From the NCBI GenBank assembly GCA_039621445.1, contig CP154955.1:35877123-35941122 (forward strand): a DNA stretch of 64,000 nucleotides. The letters run 5' to 3'. A program made the position numbers and the translations under genes. This document shows, in pieces, positions 44,110 to 56,049 of this stretch (positions are counted from its first letter, which is position 1; each line of letters opens with the position of its first letter). This DNA is from Euglena gracilis. Taxonomy: Eukaryota > Euglenida > Euglenophyceae > Euglenales. The notes under the pieces were generated by a model. It did no database searches, was not told where the DNA came from, and worked only from the letters and a program-made list of their open reading frames with translations.

Positions 44110-45035
44110 CACACATTGGAGGTGAAACAAATTCAGGTTAAAACCATTATCGATTTCCTGGGGAGAAACCCCAGCTTAGAACGATATCAGAGTGCTTTTG
44201 CACTTCTGTGGGTAATTTTGGAACACATGAGGGTCCCCCCTTGAAGCCACCATAGACCAAGCGGTTGAAGCTTTAATATAATTATTCCAATTTTCCAAGG
44301 CCCAAGCCCAGGATGCCTACAGTGCCATGCTTTTGATTCCTGGGTTTGGTGGGCTTAGATTCTACACTCTGTTACCCCCTACAAGATGCTTTCGAACCAA
44401 GACCAGGAGAAGTATGGGGCATTTTGGGATCCACTCACAATCCTCCTGGGGCGGGCAAAGGCTATGCCCGCTGATATTTGTACATTGCGTACACAACTTT
44501 TTTTTGCTCACGAATACTCTGTTTATATCGATCCTCATACTTGGCACAGGTCAAACGGACCACCAGTGTGTTGGGTAGGGCACCCTACATCAATGTTAAG
44601 TGTAAAGGACAAAAAATCCATAAGTGGGAAAGGGTTGTGTCCCTTCCCCAGTGTCCCCAAATAAGCCCATTTCATTTAATGATGTGCTATGTGGCTGCTC
44701 CACGTTTATTCGTCAGACCTTGGATCCCCCTCCCAATTTCATTAAAACCCCCCTTCAGGGCCATAAGTGCAGACACCATTGCTTCCATCACAAAAGATTC
44801 TTTGACCAAACACGGTGTACCTCCCCAGGAGTGGGGGGGCCCACTCCACTAGAGGAGAACGGGTTGGCTTACTCAAAAAATTGGGCCTTTCTGCCCAAGA
44901 AGTTTGTGAAATTGACCAGCGGAGGGGGGTGGAGGCTTTTACAGCCCACTATCAACGACTTGGTGATCAAGGTGCCCTTGAACAAGCCCTGGCCCCCCTA
45001 ATTTCAGTGCACAATTTGGCCACACAAGGGCAAAG
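44110..45035 (+). pseudogene. B1 tyrosine recombinase
   Basis: Colinear with B4. A frame at about 44320-44860 covers the domain start, with the first Arg region degraded. The H-x-x-R box HSTRGERVGLLKKLGLSAQE and the Tyr region GVEAFTAHYQRL follow at 44846-44965. Frameshifts separate the parts. Confidence 0.75.
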
Positions 45036-45040
45036 TACGG

Positions 45041-45130
45041 AGCTCGAGGTGACTCGTGCTCCCTTGAGGAAAAACGACAAGGGAGGAATGGACACTGAGG
45101 GCGAAGCACAAAGACCATGTGAGCCCGACC
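45041..45130 (+). repeat. B1 internal complementary region
   Basis: Contains CTCCCTTGAGGAAAAACGAC and GAGGGCGAAGCACAAAGACC, which are complementary to the outer edge of the right terminal repeat (45340-45414). DIRS elements use such a region to align their two ends. Confidence 0.75.
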
Positions 45131-45239
45131 CCCCCACCTGAAAAAGAAAGTCTGTGTTCAAAAGCCCTCGGTCAGAGTGTCGGGGCCAGGGGCGGAGAGG
45201 GGGAGACACCCCCCAGCGGCAAGAAGCCACGCCTCCCAG

Positions 45240-45414
45240 TCGGAGCAGCATCATCAGCCAACTCCGGCGAGGCGGCACTAAGCGGGAGCTCCTACTCCTA
45301 CGCACCAGAATAATCCAAACAACACCGCCGGCGACAAGGCATGGCCTCACAAGGTCTTTGTGCTTCGCCCTTGGTGTCCCTTCCTCCCTTGTCGGTTTTC
45401 CTCGAGGGAGTACG
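45240..45414 (+). repeat. B1 right terminal repeat, joined to B2
   Basis: The inverse of the B left repeat: AGCCAACTCCGGCGAGGCGG ... CCGCCGGCGACAAGGCATGG ... CTCGAGGGAGTACG. The next base starts the left repeat of B2, so the junction is a large palindrome. Confidence 0.8.
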
Positions 45415-45701
45415 ATTTGCCCTTTTAAGGACGTTGGTTGTTCGCCAGCGGTGCTGTCTGGATTGTTTTGGTGCGCTGGGGTAGGGGTCCCTCTTAGTGC
45501 CTTTTGTCGCTTGAGTTTGCTGACCCCTACTTTTCTCCCTTCGACCACCAGAAGACAGGAAACATCATTTACCTCTTCAATTGAAAGCGGACGAAAACAG
45601 CGAACCAATTCATATTATCCAGAAAGCAGCACTCTTGCAAACCCTCAAATGAAACTTGTGGAAATTTTTGAAGGAAATATGTCGCAGATGCAATTCCGTT
45701 C

Positions 45702-48700
45702 AGACAACCCGACACAAGGCGGAGGAGGATGGGACTAGGAGGGCGAAGCACAAGAAGATGGAGAGGTCCTGCCTTCCTTTCCGGCTGCTCTGCTCTGGCG
45801 TGTGGTTGGTGCGCGCGTGGGTGCTTCTGAACCCGCCTTTGTTGCTGGAGTTGGTGCTGATGAGGCTTCCTCCGGCACCTTGGCGAAGCTGAACCGTTCT
45901 TGCCCCGCCCCCCCGCCCTCTCACATTGTCGCTTGGTGGGGGGCCCGCTCTCTGGGGGTTATGACCGCCTTCTTCTTGTGCTCCGCCCTTTTGGCCCCTT
46001 CTTCCCCGTCCCTGTGTGGCGGGAGTCCGACTTTCTGGTGAGTTTCTGGGTAGGGGTCGTGGCTGCTTGGCGGGGGGGGCCCTTTTCTGGCTGGGATGTC
46101 CGCCTTTTTCTGCTATTTTTCTGGGAGGGGGGGTTGGGCTAACTGTCTCCCTGTGCTTCGCCCTCTTGGTCCCTTCCTCCCCTTCCTGTGTCGTGGTAGT
46201 CCGAGACCACTCGGGTTGCGCACTGCGAGATGGTGTGGTACTGTGCACTTCCTTTTTGGCCAAAATTTTTCTAATTTTTGATACGACTCTCAGCCTCGAA
46301 AGACGAGCTTGAAAGTCCCCAAATTTTTTCCACTGACCCAGTTGATTGACTTCGTCCACCTGCAAACCAGCATTTATCCACCATAAAACCCAGCCCCTCT
46401 TTTGCTGTGGGGTTTCCAATGGGAGGTGTCCAAACACCCCTCTTGCAGAATTTCCTTGGTGAGGGAATGCACTCTGTCTGAGGTCAAAGGCCTTTTCCCA
46501 TCCAAGGACCACACGGATTTTTTTTTGCATCCAACCATTTAGGCTGTCCTCCCCACGTATTCTTGCAACAAATGCCAGCGGCTTACGATGGCGCTGTGTG
46601 GAAGATTCAATACCTCCTCCCACCTGTGGTACTGCCACCATTTCCTTTGCAAGAAAATGAAATTTTTATCTTCCACGAAACTGCTTTTTCGCTGTGTTCT
46701 GGCTAGTGGAGGGCCAACAGCCTCCAACAAATGATTAGCCTTTTTTAATGACTTAGAAGGACAATTCTGAGGGGGGTTCAGAGCATTTGCCTAGCTGCAC
46801 CAGAAGTTCTGTGGGATCCCAAAAAAAGGCATGCCTAGCCACATTAAAATTGCGCTTTCTTTTCAGTGGAGCCAGAAGGTGGGAAAACCTCAAAAAAGAT
46901 CCAAACCCTGCGAGTAACAAAGCTGCTGCATATGCATTTCGAGCAGTTTGGAGGCTGTGAGTAGCAAGCTCCAGGATGGCCTCAGCCACCTTGTGGACTG
47001 CGCAGTCCTGCAGGGGCACCCCTTTGTGTAACAATTGGCCAACCAATGTCCTGAAGGCTGAGTCACATCTTTTGACATTGCCCAGATTTTTTATGTAAGT
47101 GCCGATACTGGACAGCGAGACTTCCTGGGATTGTATTATTTGCCTGACACAATCAAGCAGGCCAAATTCAACCTCGGGGGGGGGGGGGGCGGGGCATCTC
47201 CTCCCGCAGAAGTTTGTGAACAGACCCCACTGGGTGGGTACAGCAAAACTTTGCTGCCTGGCCGTCTGATGGACATTAATTGGCGCCACCACGATGTCGA
47301 AGTTTGGTACGCTTAACAGACAGATTAGTTCTGGATTCAGCACTAATCTCTGGAACCACTTGGGAATGATGCTCCAGGGAGGGTTTGCATAAACCGGGGG
47401 GGGGGACCCCTTAAATCTGCCTTCAGGTCATCCACCAGCAAAGCCCCTTGGTGGGGGTACCGACAAATGAGCTTGGGGAATTTTTGTTGCTGGGTGTGCA
47501 AACCATGTCCACATCTTGGGTGATGTCTTTCTTGAAAAACTTCAAAACCTGGTATCAAAAAATGTTTAGGTTTAGTATATAATCCCCTGGGTCTTTTTGC
47601 TCCCTGGTCAGGAGTCTGCCAATTGCTCCTGGGAGTGAACCCAAAACACCCGCAAGTTGATTTGCTTTTCTTGACAATGTTACAGAAGGGGTTTTAAGAT
47701 GTATTTTTGGTAGGGCTTTTTGCCTCCCGATTTTGTTAAATAAGCCACCTGTCTGTCCACGTGAAGCAGAGTTGTTTTGGTTTTGTCAAAGCCTTTACAG
47801 TTTCCACTGCAGACATAAACTTTTTTGATTGATGTGAAGGACGTGCAGGACCCTCCAGAAAACTTGGTCCCTTTGCCTCAGTTTTGGTCTCCCACTGCCA
47901 GGTGCTACTCTCTGAAAACACTTCTTGTGATGCCTGCGATTAAAATGCCCTTCCCACACCTGGCTGCTAAAATTCTGTCAGTTGTATAATTTGATCCTTG
48001 ACCCCTGTGGAATGATCATGGTGTGGTCCCAACCCCACTTGGTGTGTAGCTCCACCAATTTTCAAAGTTGGTCCGTCAGAGTTCTCAGAAATGGAATTGA
48101 AACTAAATGGCTTCCTTTCCCAGACCTGATGAGAGTCATACATTTTTGTGGCAGGCTGATTATGCCGAAGCATGCAGCTTGAAACTGCCAGGTTTCCCCC
48201 CACTGTCAGGTTCCCCCCCCACTTGCATGGAAACATGTTTTTTTGAAGCTGTTTTGCAACTTTAAATGGAAATAAAAACCTTTGAATTTCATTTTTCCAC
48301 AAAAACGGCTTTTTTTAAATATGGGAAGATGTTTCCCACATGTTCCGGCCTGCATTTCTGCGGGGTGAAGTGACGGATTAATTGTCGACAGTCTGAAATT
48401 AGTCTTTCCTTTGTCTTTTCACCAACTTTTTTGGAAATGATGATAAAAGGGACAAAATTTTTTGCCTTCTCAGGGGGATCTGTCCTGGTTGCTCCTGCGC
48501 ATTCGTATTCCCTCAGAATCTCCTGGGGTGTCATAATTCCTTGGGGGGGATTTAAAAAGAACTTTTAACGGCATTCGAGAGGGGAGGTAAATATCTATCA
48601 CAACCCCCTCGCTTATCAGTTTTAATACCTCTCTGCTGGCTCCTCCCTTGAACCAACGGGGGCTGCTGGCCTGCAGGGCCATGTAAGGCGGCACCCCTGG

Positions 48701-49200
48701 GTGTAATGTGTCTGGGGATTCCACAGGTCCCATCACTGGGGCCCCTCCCCCTGGCTGCCCCATCACTGGTGTCCCAGCTGGCCCTGCCATAGGGCTGCCC
48801 AGAGCCAGGCTTTCCCCCTGATTTTGAAATGTGGAGGTGGAAAGTCTGCAGTGGGGTGGTGCATATAAAACAGGAGATGCAAGGTTGCTCCTTATCCTCT
48901 GGGGGGCCCTGTCTTGGTCAATTTTGGGAGTCCTCCCCCAAAGGCTGTTGTGATGCTGCAGATACTGAATAAAATGGCCTCCACTGGCCTCCAGATCTTG
49001 AATACTCCACTGGCCTCCATTGGCCACCTGGTCGTGAGTGAAAGGACCTCCACTGGCTTTGAGACCTTGAAGCTTCCCCTGGCCTCCACTGGCGTTCTGA
49101 TTTCGAATATAATGGGAGGATACTCTTCCAAGCCTTTTTTCCCATTTCCCGCTGGTACCCTCTCCACTTGGGCTGTGGCCTGTGGCCTTTTTGTACATAA
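45702..49200 (-). mobile_element. DIRS-like retrotransposon A2, 5'-truncated, nested in B2
   Basis: A family A minus-strand copy closely following A1. It has a left terminal repeat (about 45702-45880), internal complementary region (46140-46240), tyrosine recombinase (46240-47343), RNase H (47700-48000), RT and gag (48289-49190). The right terminal repeat is absent. In the recombinase the nucleophilic Tyr of A1 (QAHYLRL) is replaced: A2 reads QARLSRL. It is inactive. Confidence 0.8.
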
Positions 49201-49333
49201 TTGTAAAGGAGCTCACTGCAGCAATGACCACTGTGAAAAGTTTAAGCAAACCAGGAGAAACGGCTTTCATTTTCAGTTGACAACCAGATAAACCACTATT
49301 ACCTGACCAAAGGGGTTGGGCAGAAAGAATCAC
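48470..49333 (-). pseudogene. A2 gag-like frame
   Basis: A 287-codon minus-strand frame homologous to part of the A1 gag (shared PAGTPVMGQPGG, PVESPDTLHPGVPPY, GASREVL). Its first 30 or so codons lie in B2 sequence, so the annotated start is not original. Confidence 0.65.
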
Positions 49334-50039
49334 TTCATCAGCACGCTAGAACCTTTTTTTTGAAAACGTGCATGGCGAAACAAGTAAACCTCCAAGGCAA
49401 CTGGTTCCTTCAAAAGAATGCCTGGCAGCCCCCAGAAGCAGATGGTAAATGGACAGGGTGGCTTACTTTTTAGACCCCCATATTTTTCACTGGACGAAGC
49501 AGGTTTTAAAAACTTAATACAGCTGGAAACGGATGCATTTTACTCCTCAGCCAACAAAGACATACCCGAACTTGTGGCCAGGTGGCCCCATTGGGACGCC
49601 ACAGCAGCGGATGCATTACAATGTCCGCTGGACAACAGGTGGGATCATTATAAATAACCTCCTTGGTCAATCATTCAGAAGATTCTAACCGGGCTGAAAA
49701 TGATTCCGCAGACCAAAGTTTTGAAGGTTAATATTGCAAATCTGATCAAATCATATACTTAACCCCCAGTTAATAAAAAAGAAAGTGCCAGGTTTCCGCC
49801 GCCTGATAATCACCCCCTACATGGCATGTTAACGAACTGCAGGGGGGAGAAAAAGCCATCCCCCAGGTGGCCCCTTCTTCGCATGATTTGCTCGCAAAAA
49901 GTTTGGAGGGGAAACAAATTGAAGTTCAACCCATTTCCTTTTTTTTTTGGAAGAAACACCAGTTTAAAACGATATAAAAGTGCATTTGCGCTTCTGTGGG
50001 TTATATTGAAGCACATGGGGGTGTCACCTCTGAAGCCAC

Positions 50040-50760
50040 CACAGACCAGCTAGCTGAAGCTTTGATTCTGTTAGTCCAAATTTCCAAAGCTCAACCCCAT
50101 CATGCATACAGCGCTATGCATTTGATTCCTGGGTTTCTTCGACTGAAATTCAACACCTTGTTTTCCCCTTACAAGAAGCCCTGGAACCAAAATCTGAAGA
50201 AGTAGGGGGCATTTTGGGAATTCCTCTCAATGTTCCTTGGGCTGACAATGGCGCCCATACCCACCGACACTTGTACATCGTGTACACAGCTTTTTTTTAT
50301 ACTCATGAATCCTCTGTTTACACCAGATACCCAGACCTAGCACAGGTCAAACGAACCACCAGTGTGTTGGATAGGGTACCTCACGTCAAAATTAAGTGTA
50401 AAGGGCAAACATTTCACGAGTGGGAAAATGTTGTGACCATACCCGAGTGTCCAGAAACCAGCCCTTTCATTTAATGATGTTCTATCTGGCTGCCTGGGGG
50501 GCACACTTCTTATTTCCTTAAAACCACCACCTTCAGGTCCAGAACTGCAGACACAAAGTGCTTCCATTACCGAAGGTCATTCAGCCAAGAAAGGGGTGAC
50601 ATCCAAGGTGTGGGAGGCTCACTCCACCAGAGGAGCAGAAGTTGGTTTACTAAAAAAAAATGGGCCTTTCTTTCCAAGAAGTTTGTGAGATTGGCCAGTG
50701 GAGGGGAATGAGGGCTTTTACAGCCCATTATCAACGACTTGGTGCCCAGATGCCACGGAG
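50040..50760 (+). pseudogene. B2 tyrosine recombinase
   Basis: Colinear with B1 and B4: AMHLIPGFLRLKFNTLFSPY, YPDLAQVKRTTSVLDRVP, then HSTRGAEVGLLKKNGPF near 50610. Frameshifts and a deletion make it non-functional. Confidence 0.7.
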
Positions 50761-51177
50761 AACGCCTTGGCACCCGAATTTCAGGCGCAATGGCCTCGAA
50801 AGGGCAATGTGCGGAGCCCAAGGTGTCGCGTACTTCCTTGAGGCAAACCCACAAGGGAGGTAGGGACACTGTAGGCGGAGCACAAATACCTTGTGAGCCC
50901 GACCGCCCTACCAGCAAAAGGCAATTTTCTTCAAAAGCCCTCGGTCAGACAACGGGTGCCTGGTGGGGCAGAGTGGCGGACCACCCGCGGGCAAGAAGCC
51001 ACGTCGCCAAGCAGGTACAGCACCGTCAGTCCACCCCGGCGAGACGGCGCTAAGCAGGGACTCGTAGACCCGCGGACCAAAACAATCCAAATAACACCGC
51101 CGGCGAACAAGGCATGGCCCCACAAGGTCTTTGCGCTGCGCCGGCGATGTTCCTTCCTCCCTTGTCGAGGGAGTACG

Positions 51178-53950
51178 GAAGCACAGACCTTGTGAGGCTA
51201 AGCCTTGAGGGCCGTGTGCGCTGTGCGTTTTTTGTGTTGGGTCAGCACTCCCTGCTTAGTGCATTTTTTTGCCACTGTTGCTGCTTCTTAATTTGCCCCC
51301 GACACCCAGAAAACAGGAGCCTCATCTCAAGAACCGTTACAGTTGGATATCAAAAAAATCAATTCAATCGAATTACTGGGAAAACGACGGACTGTGAGAA
51401 TTTTGACTCAGATTTTGTCGACCTATTCAAGACTTTAACGAAATATTTGATTTTAAAGATGAAGAAGAGCACCGCTGGACAACAAGCGCTGGCTACCACT
51501 GCAGCTGGAAGACCTGACAGCGGGAAACGTTGTACCCGTGGCTGTCCCATCACCCCAAGAAAAAAATTCTGAAAAAAAATTGCCCGCCCTCCCAGTGACA
51601 GCCACCGACTTCGACAGAAAGTTCTCAGAAAACTCCGAGGTACCCACAAACAAAACAAAAACTTCAGGCCCTCATGGCCAGGGCAAGGGATGCCTACACC
51701 TCACTTAGAAGAACACATTGCTCAAACTGGGCATGGAGATTGCAGCAGCATTGGCCACGGACGTCGTCGGAACAAATGTCACGGTGGCCAACAATACCAA
51801 GGCCAGGGAGGCTGATTCCACAAATGGGTGCCCAGTGGGAGGGGCAGAGGACATTCTCGCAACACCCCCCCAACCATTTCTTCATCACAAAACCCGTCAA
51901 CGATAAAAGAGTGGCACCAAGAAGCCCCAAAACATTTTCAATGCGCATGGCGTCCCATATCAGGTAAAAGTCAACGGAGACACCAAAATTTTTAACAGGG
52001 CCGGTAGGGACAACATCAAGAGGCCCAGTGAATCCATACTTGTGATCAAGGCGACTCGTGCCAGCATTATTCTTACCAAGGCACCTGAGTCCATCATCAT
52101 ACTCAAAACCAACAACTTCAAGACCAAAAGGGGGGAAACAGCATATGTTAGAAGGCATTCCCCGAACAGTAGATACCAAAGCCCTGAACCAGTGCTAGCC
52201 CGGGGGATGCAACCGAAAGGGGCAGTGGAGGATGAGGGGGCTAGCCCCCCCCCGCAAAATTGTTCTGTATTGCCCACGACAGGGACAAGGCAAAACAAGG
52301 GGGAGACCGTCAAAGGGACCCCTCTTGATGTGTCAATTTACCAATGACCACGGAAAAAGTAGAGGATCAGAGAGTCTGCAAGCAGAGCATGCACACCCCC
52401 TAGTACCCCTCCCAAAATGCTCAATCCCTTGGGGAACAAAAACCCCTCAAAAACAAGACCCCCCAAACAAAATGGCCCCTTCCAAAACGTAAGATTCCGC
52501 CTGGGCCGGCCCGAGCAAAAATACATAAAATGTGCGCCCCCACGTACATCAGAAATACTCCTGCCAGCACGAAGCACGGGGTTTTTTAAAAATGAGACGT
52601 TTTTGGAGGTAAATCTGCTATTTTGGGGCAGTTTTCGCACAAATGAACATATTTTCTCCTATATATCTGGTGCGAAGCGCCGAAATTTTCGAATATTCGT
52701 ATTTGGGGGCTTTTTTGGACTTTTTGGACGGTTGAAATTTTTTTGCAGACACATGAAAAGAACCTCCCCTCAATAAATAAGACCCACCGTTTTAAGGCGC
52801 CAGGTGGGGGGACAGACCTGGAATTCCAGGCAGGCTGTTTTGGCATAAACGTGATAACCCATATATTCATGGGGGTTATGAAAACATTCGAAAGTTTTTG
52901 GAAAAAATGGGGCATCCAGGTGTTTATATACCTGGACGACATTTTACTAGTTGCTCCCACCCAAAGCACTTTGCAAAGTCATCTGAATACCGTGACAAAG
53001 GATTTATTAAACTCAGAGTTCAAAATCAATTTCAAAATATTAACCCTGCAACCCACCCAAATCCGAAATCATCTGGGCTTTCAACTTAAATTGCAAGAAA
53101 GAAAATTGCAGGTACCCCCCCAAAAAAAGTCAAGACCATGAAAAGGAAGTGGCAAAAGTTGTTCAAAAGGGATTACATGTCAAAAATGGCAGCTCGCAGC
53201 CATTTTGGGCCAAAAAAGCTTCCATTTGATGGGCCTTTTTTGCACTCATGCAGCAGCACACAGGCGTGGGCGGGGGGGGGGGTTGCACATCCACACTGGA
53301 AATACTGTTCAGGAGTTTTGGAGAGAAAACTCCATTTTACATAGAAGGCGTCAAAGAATTGCAAGCAGCAATCAACACAGTGAAAAGTTTCAGCAAACCA
53401 GGGAAACTGCGTGTCCCTTTCAGTGCACAATCAGGCAATTTTCTGTTTCCTAACAAGAGGTGGGGGAGAAAGGACCCCTTCAACAAAATGCTTCGCATTG
53501 AGCTGGTGCATGGAGCTCACCATAAACCTCCAAGTAAACTGGGTTCCTTCAGACAAATGCCTAGCAGACCCTATCACGAGATGGGAAATGGACAGGGGAG
53601 ATTACACCCCCAAACACACAACTTTTTCAATGGCTAAGGCAGTATTTCAAAATTTCATTCGTTGAAAAAAGATTTATTTGCCTCCCAGGAAACAAAAAAA
53701 AATGCCCAAATTGGTGGCCAAGTGGCCACAGCAGTGGATGCAGTGCAATTTCCACTGGACAACATGGGGCGATTGTATGCCAACCCCTCTTGGTGAATAA
53801 TTCAAATTTTTCTCCCCAGACTGAAAGCACTTCCCCACACAAAGGTTTTGATGGCACCCCTTATTGAGATTCAGCCACCTGGGCGCTCCAATTAATAAGG
53901 ATAAAACTTCTGGGGACCCCCTGCCTGAAAATCACCCCCTACATGTTTAA
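51178..53950 (+). mobile_element. DIRS-like retrotransposon B3, 3'-truncated
   Basis: Its left terminal repeat begins directly where the B2 right repeat ends. The leader and gag (51300-52400) define the B 5' region, then an insertion (about 52430-52790), RT with VFIYLDDILLVAPTQ (about 52918-52960), and RNase H with LQVNWVPSDKCLADPITRW (53520-53620). The copy stops at about 53950 before the recombinase, at the edge of an AT-rich repeat. Confidence 0.8.
52430..52790 (+). other. Insertion in B3 carrying the GAA-loop hairpin
   Basis: About 360 bp absent from B1 and B4. It includes TCTGGTGC-GAA-GCGCCGA (about 52666-52684), the same hairpin type found inside the hAT-like MITEs, so it is probably another such element. 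Its ends were not resolved. Confidence 0.5.
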
Positions 53951-54805
53951 TTTTTTGTGAGTTCAGAATAAACCAAAAAAAAATTGCCAAAAATAGCCAT
54001 TGGCCATTCGGATTTCAGGTTTTTGTGCACTAAAACTTTGGATCCGGCACGTGAAAGTAGCATTTGCAAGCCCAAATTGGGCATTTGATTCCCAAATTTT
54101 AGAGTTTGCACCTCAAATTAGGCATTTTCCCCCACAAAAAAATCAGGCATTTTCTACCCTAAATTTGGATATAACCCAAAATATGCAACATATGCATTTG
54201 CCAGCTAAAACTTAAAATTTGCAAAAAAAATAGGCATTCCGCATCCCAAAAAATACATTTGACACTCGAAGATCGGTAACCCCCCAAATTTGCATCCCAA
54301 ATTATGCATTTGTCACTCAAAGTTAGGAATTCGCCCATCAAATTAGGCATATGCCCCCAAAATTACCATGGCACCTTTATAGTGTCCAATACCCAGCCCA
54401 ACCAAGGGGTGGGCAAGGGCCAATATCGGGGGGACACTATCGGGGGGTCAAAGAAAATTCCTTCAGGACAGGCCGGCCGGGTCCGAAGGTAGGGGTATTG
54501 GACACGATCGAGAGGAGGGCACTATCGGGGGGGGATGGTAGAAACCTTTTCATTCATTGGGAATTTACGCTCTAAATTCGACATTGGCACACCAAATTTC
54601 AATTACCATTCAATTTTCAGTATTGCACGCACAAAATAGGTATTTTCACCGTAAAATTAGGAATATGACACATGACATTAAGAATTTGCCCTCAAAATCA
54701 GAATTTGCGCACTAAATTAGGAATTTGCCTCTTAAAATTTGGGACTGGAACACCAAATTAGGCATTTGCTACATAGAATAAGCTTAACAAAAGCTTATAT
54801 TATTA
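53951..54805. repeat. AT-rich degenerate satellite
   Basis: Irregular repeats of about 25-30 bp around AAATTAGGCATTTGC and variants. A small inverted-repeat element (GTGTCCAATACCC near 54384 with GGGTATTGGACAC near 54494) is embedded in it. No coding sequence. Confidence 0.7.
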
Positions 54806-56021
54806 TTTCGTACTCCCTCGAGGAAGACCGAGAAGGGAGGAAGGGACACCGAGGGCGAAGCACAAAGACATTGTGAGGCCATGCCTTGCTCGCCGGCGGT
54901 TTGTTGTGTGATTGTTCGCTGCGCTGGGTTAGGAGGTCCCGCTTAGTGCCGCCTCGCCGGAGTTGGCTGCATTGTCTCCGACGTGGCGACCATGGCGCTG
55001 TCTTTTCCCCTGGGGGGGTCCCCCACCCTGCCCCCCTGGCCCCCATCTTCTGACCGAGGGCGTTTGAAGACAAATTTTCGTATGTGGGTGGGGGGGTCGG
55101 GCTCACAATGTCTTTGTGCTTCGCCCTCGGTGTCCCTTCCTCCCTTCTCGGTCTTCCTCGAGGGAGTACGAGACACCTCGGGCTCCGCACTTTGCCATTG
55201 TGAGGCCAGATTGTGCACTGAAAAAAGGGGGGCCAGGGCATTCTCCAAAGAACCTTGGGCACCAAGTCTTTGATAGTGGGTTGTGAAAGCCTCCACCCCC
55301 TTCCATTGACCAATTTCACAAACTTCTTGGGCAGAAAGGCCCAATTTTTTGAGTAAACCAACCCCTGCCCCTCTGGTGGAGTGGGGTCCCCAAACCTGGG
55401 GGGTACCCCCTGTGTGGTCAAAAATTCTTTGGTGATAGAAGCAATGGTATCTGCCTTAATGGCTTTGTAGGGGGGTTTTAACGTAATTAACAGGGGGCCC
55501 CCAGGTTTCATAAAGAAACGTGTTGCTGCCACATAAGCCATCATTAAATGAAAGGGGCTGATTTGGGGGCACTGGGGAATGGAGACAACTCTCTCCCACT
55601 TATGGAGCTTTTGCCCTTTACGTTTAATTTTGATGTAGGGTGCCCCCCCCAACACACTGGTGGTTCTTTGGACCTGTGCCAAATCTGAACTTCTGTATAA
55701 ACAGAGGATGCGTGAACAGAAAATGAGTTGTGTACGCAATGTACATATATCAGAGGGCAGGGGGGACTGTGCCAGCCCCAGGAGGATTGGGAGGGGATCC
55801 CAGAATGCACCATATTTCTCCAGGTTTTGGTTCCAAAGCCTTTTATAAGGTGCTAACATGGTATGGAACCTCAGGCCCCCAAAGCCAGGGATTAATAGCA
55901 TAGCACTGTATGCATTGCGTGCTTGGGCCTTTGAAAATTGAAACAGTTGAATTAAAGCGTCAACCACTAGGTCAGTGGTGGCTTCAGGGGTGGTACCCCC
56001 ATTTTGTTCAAAATCACCCAT
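54795..56021 (-). pseudogene. B4 tyrosine recombinase
   Basis: A 408-codon frame: SAMLLIPGFGGLRFHTML (N-terminal domain), RSSDLAQVQRTTSVLGG (first catalytic Arg), then a one-base shift. The H-x-x-R box (HSTRGAGVGLLKKLGLSAQE) and Tyr region (GVEAFTTHYQRLGA) are coded in the neighbouring frame at 55270-55385. The long open frame past 55385 is therefore a shifted reading, not the real C-terminus. Confidence 0.8.
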
Positions 56022-56049
56022 AAAAGCGTAAAAGCGCTTTGATAACGCT

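Larger units (their letters stand above)
29418..45414 (+). mobile_element. DIRS-like retrotransposon B1, split by A1 and C1
   Basis: It is reassembled from three pieces: 29418-29982 (left terminal repeat, leader, start of gag), 34598-35118 (gag), 42323-45414 (gag end, reverse transcriptase, RNase H, tyrosine recombinase, internal complementary region, right terminal repeat). The order and piece ends are supported by colinearity with B3 (51178-52400) and B4. The left repeat (29490-29600) is inverted at 45240-45414, as in DIRS elements. There is no integrase or protease. All coding regions carry stops and frameshifts, so the copy is dead. Confidence 0.85.
45415..51177 (+). mobile_element. DIRS-like retrotransposon B2, interrupted by A2
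   Basis: The left repeat and leader (45415-45701) match those of B1 and B3. After A2 the element resumes at about 49200 in RNase H (TVKSLSKPGETAFIFS region) and continues through the tyrosine recombinase (50040-50760), internal complementary region (50811-50905) and right repeat (51005-51177). Gag and most of RT are missing, so a deletion has removed the B2 middle and the 5' end of A2 together. Confidence 0.75.

Noticed and set aside
54795-54945. C-terminal part of the 408-codon B4 frame as recombinase
   Set aside because: Past about 55385 the frame is shifted relative to the homologous H-x-x-R and Tyr region, and its end translates the terminal repeat.
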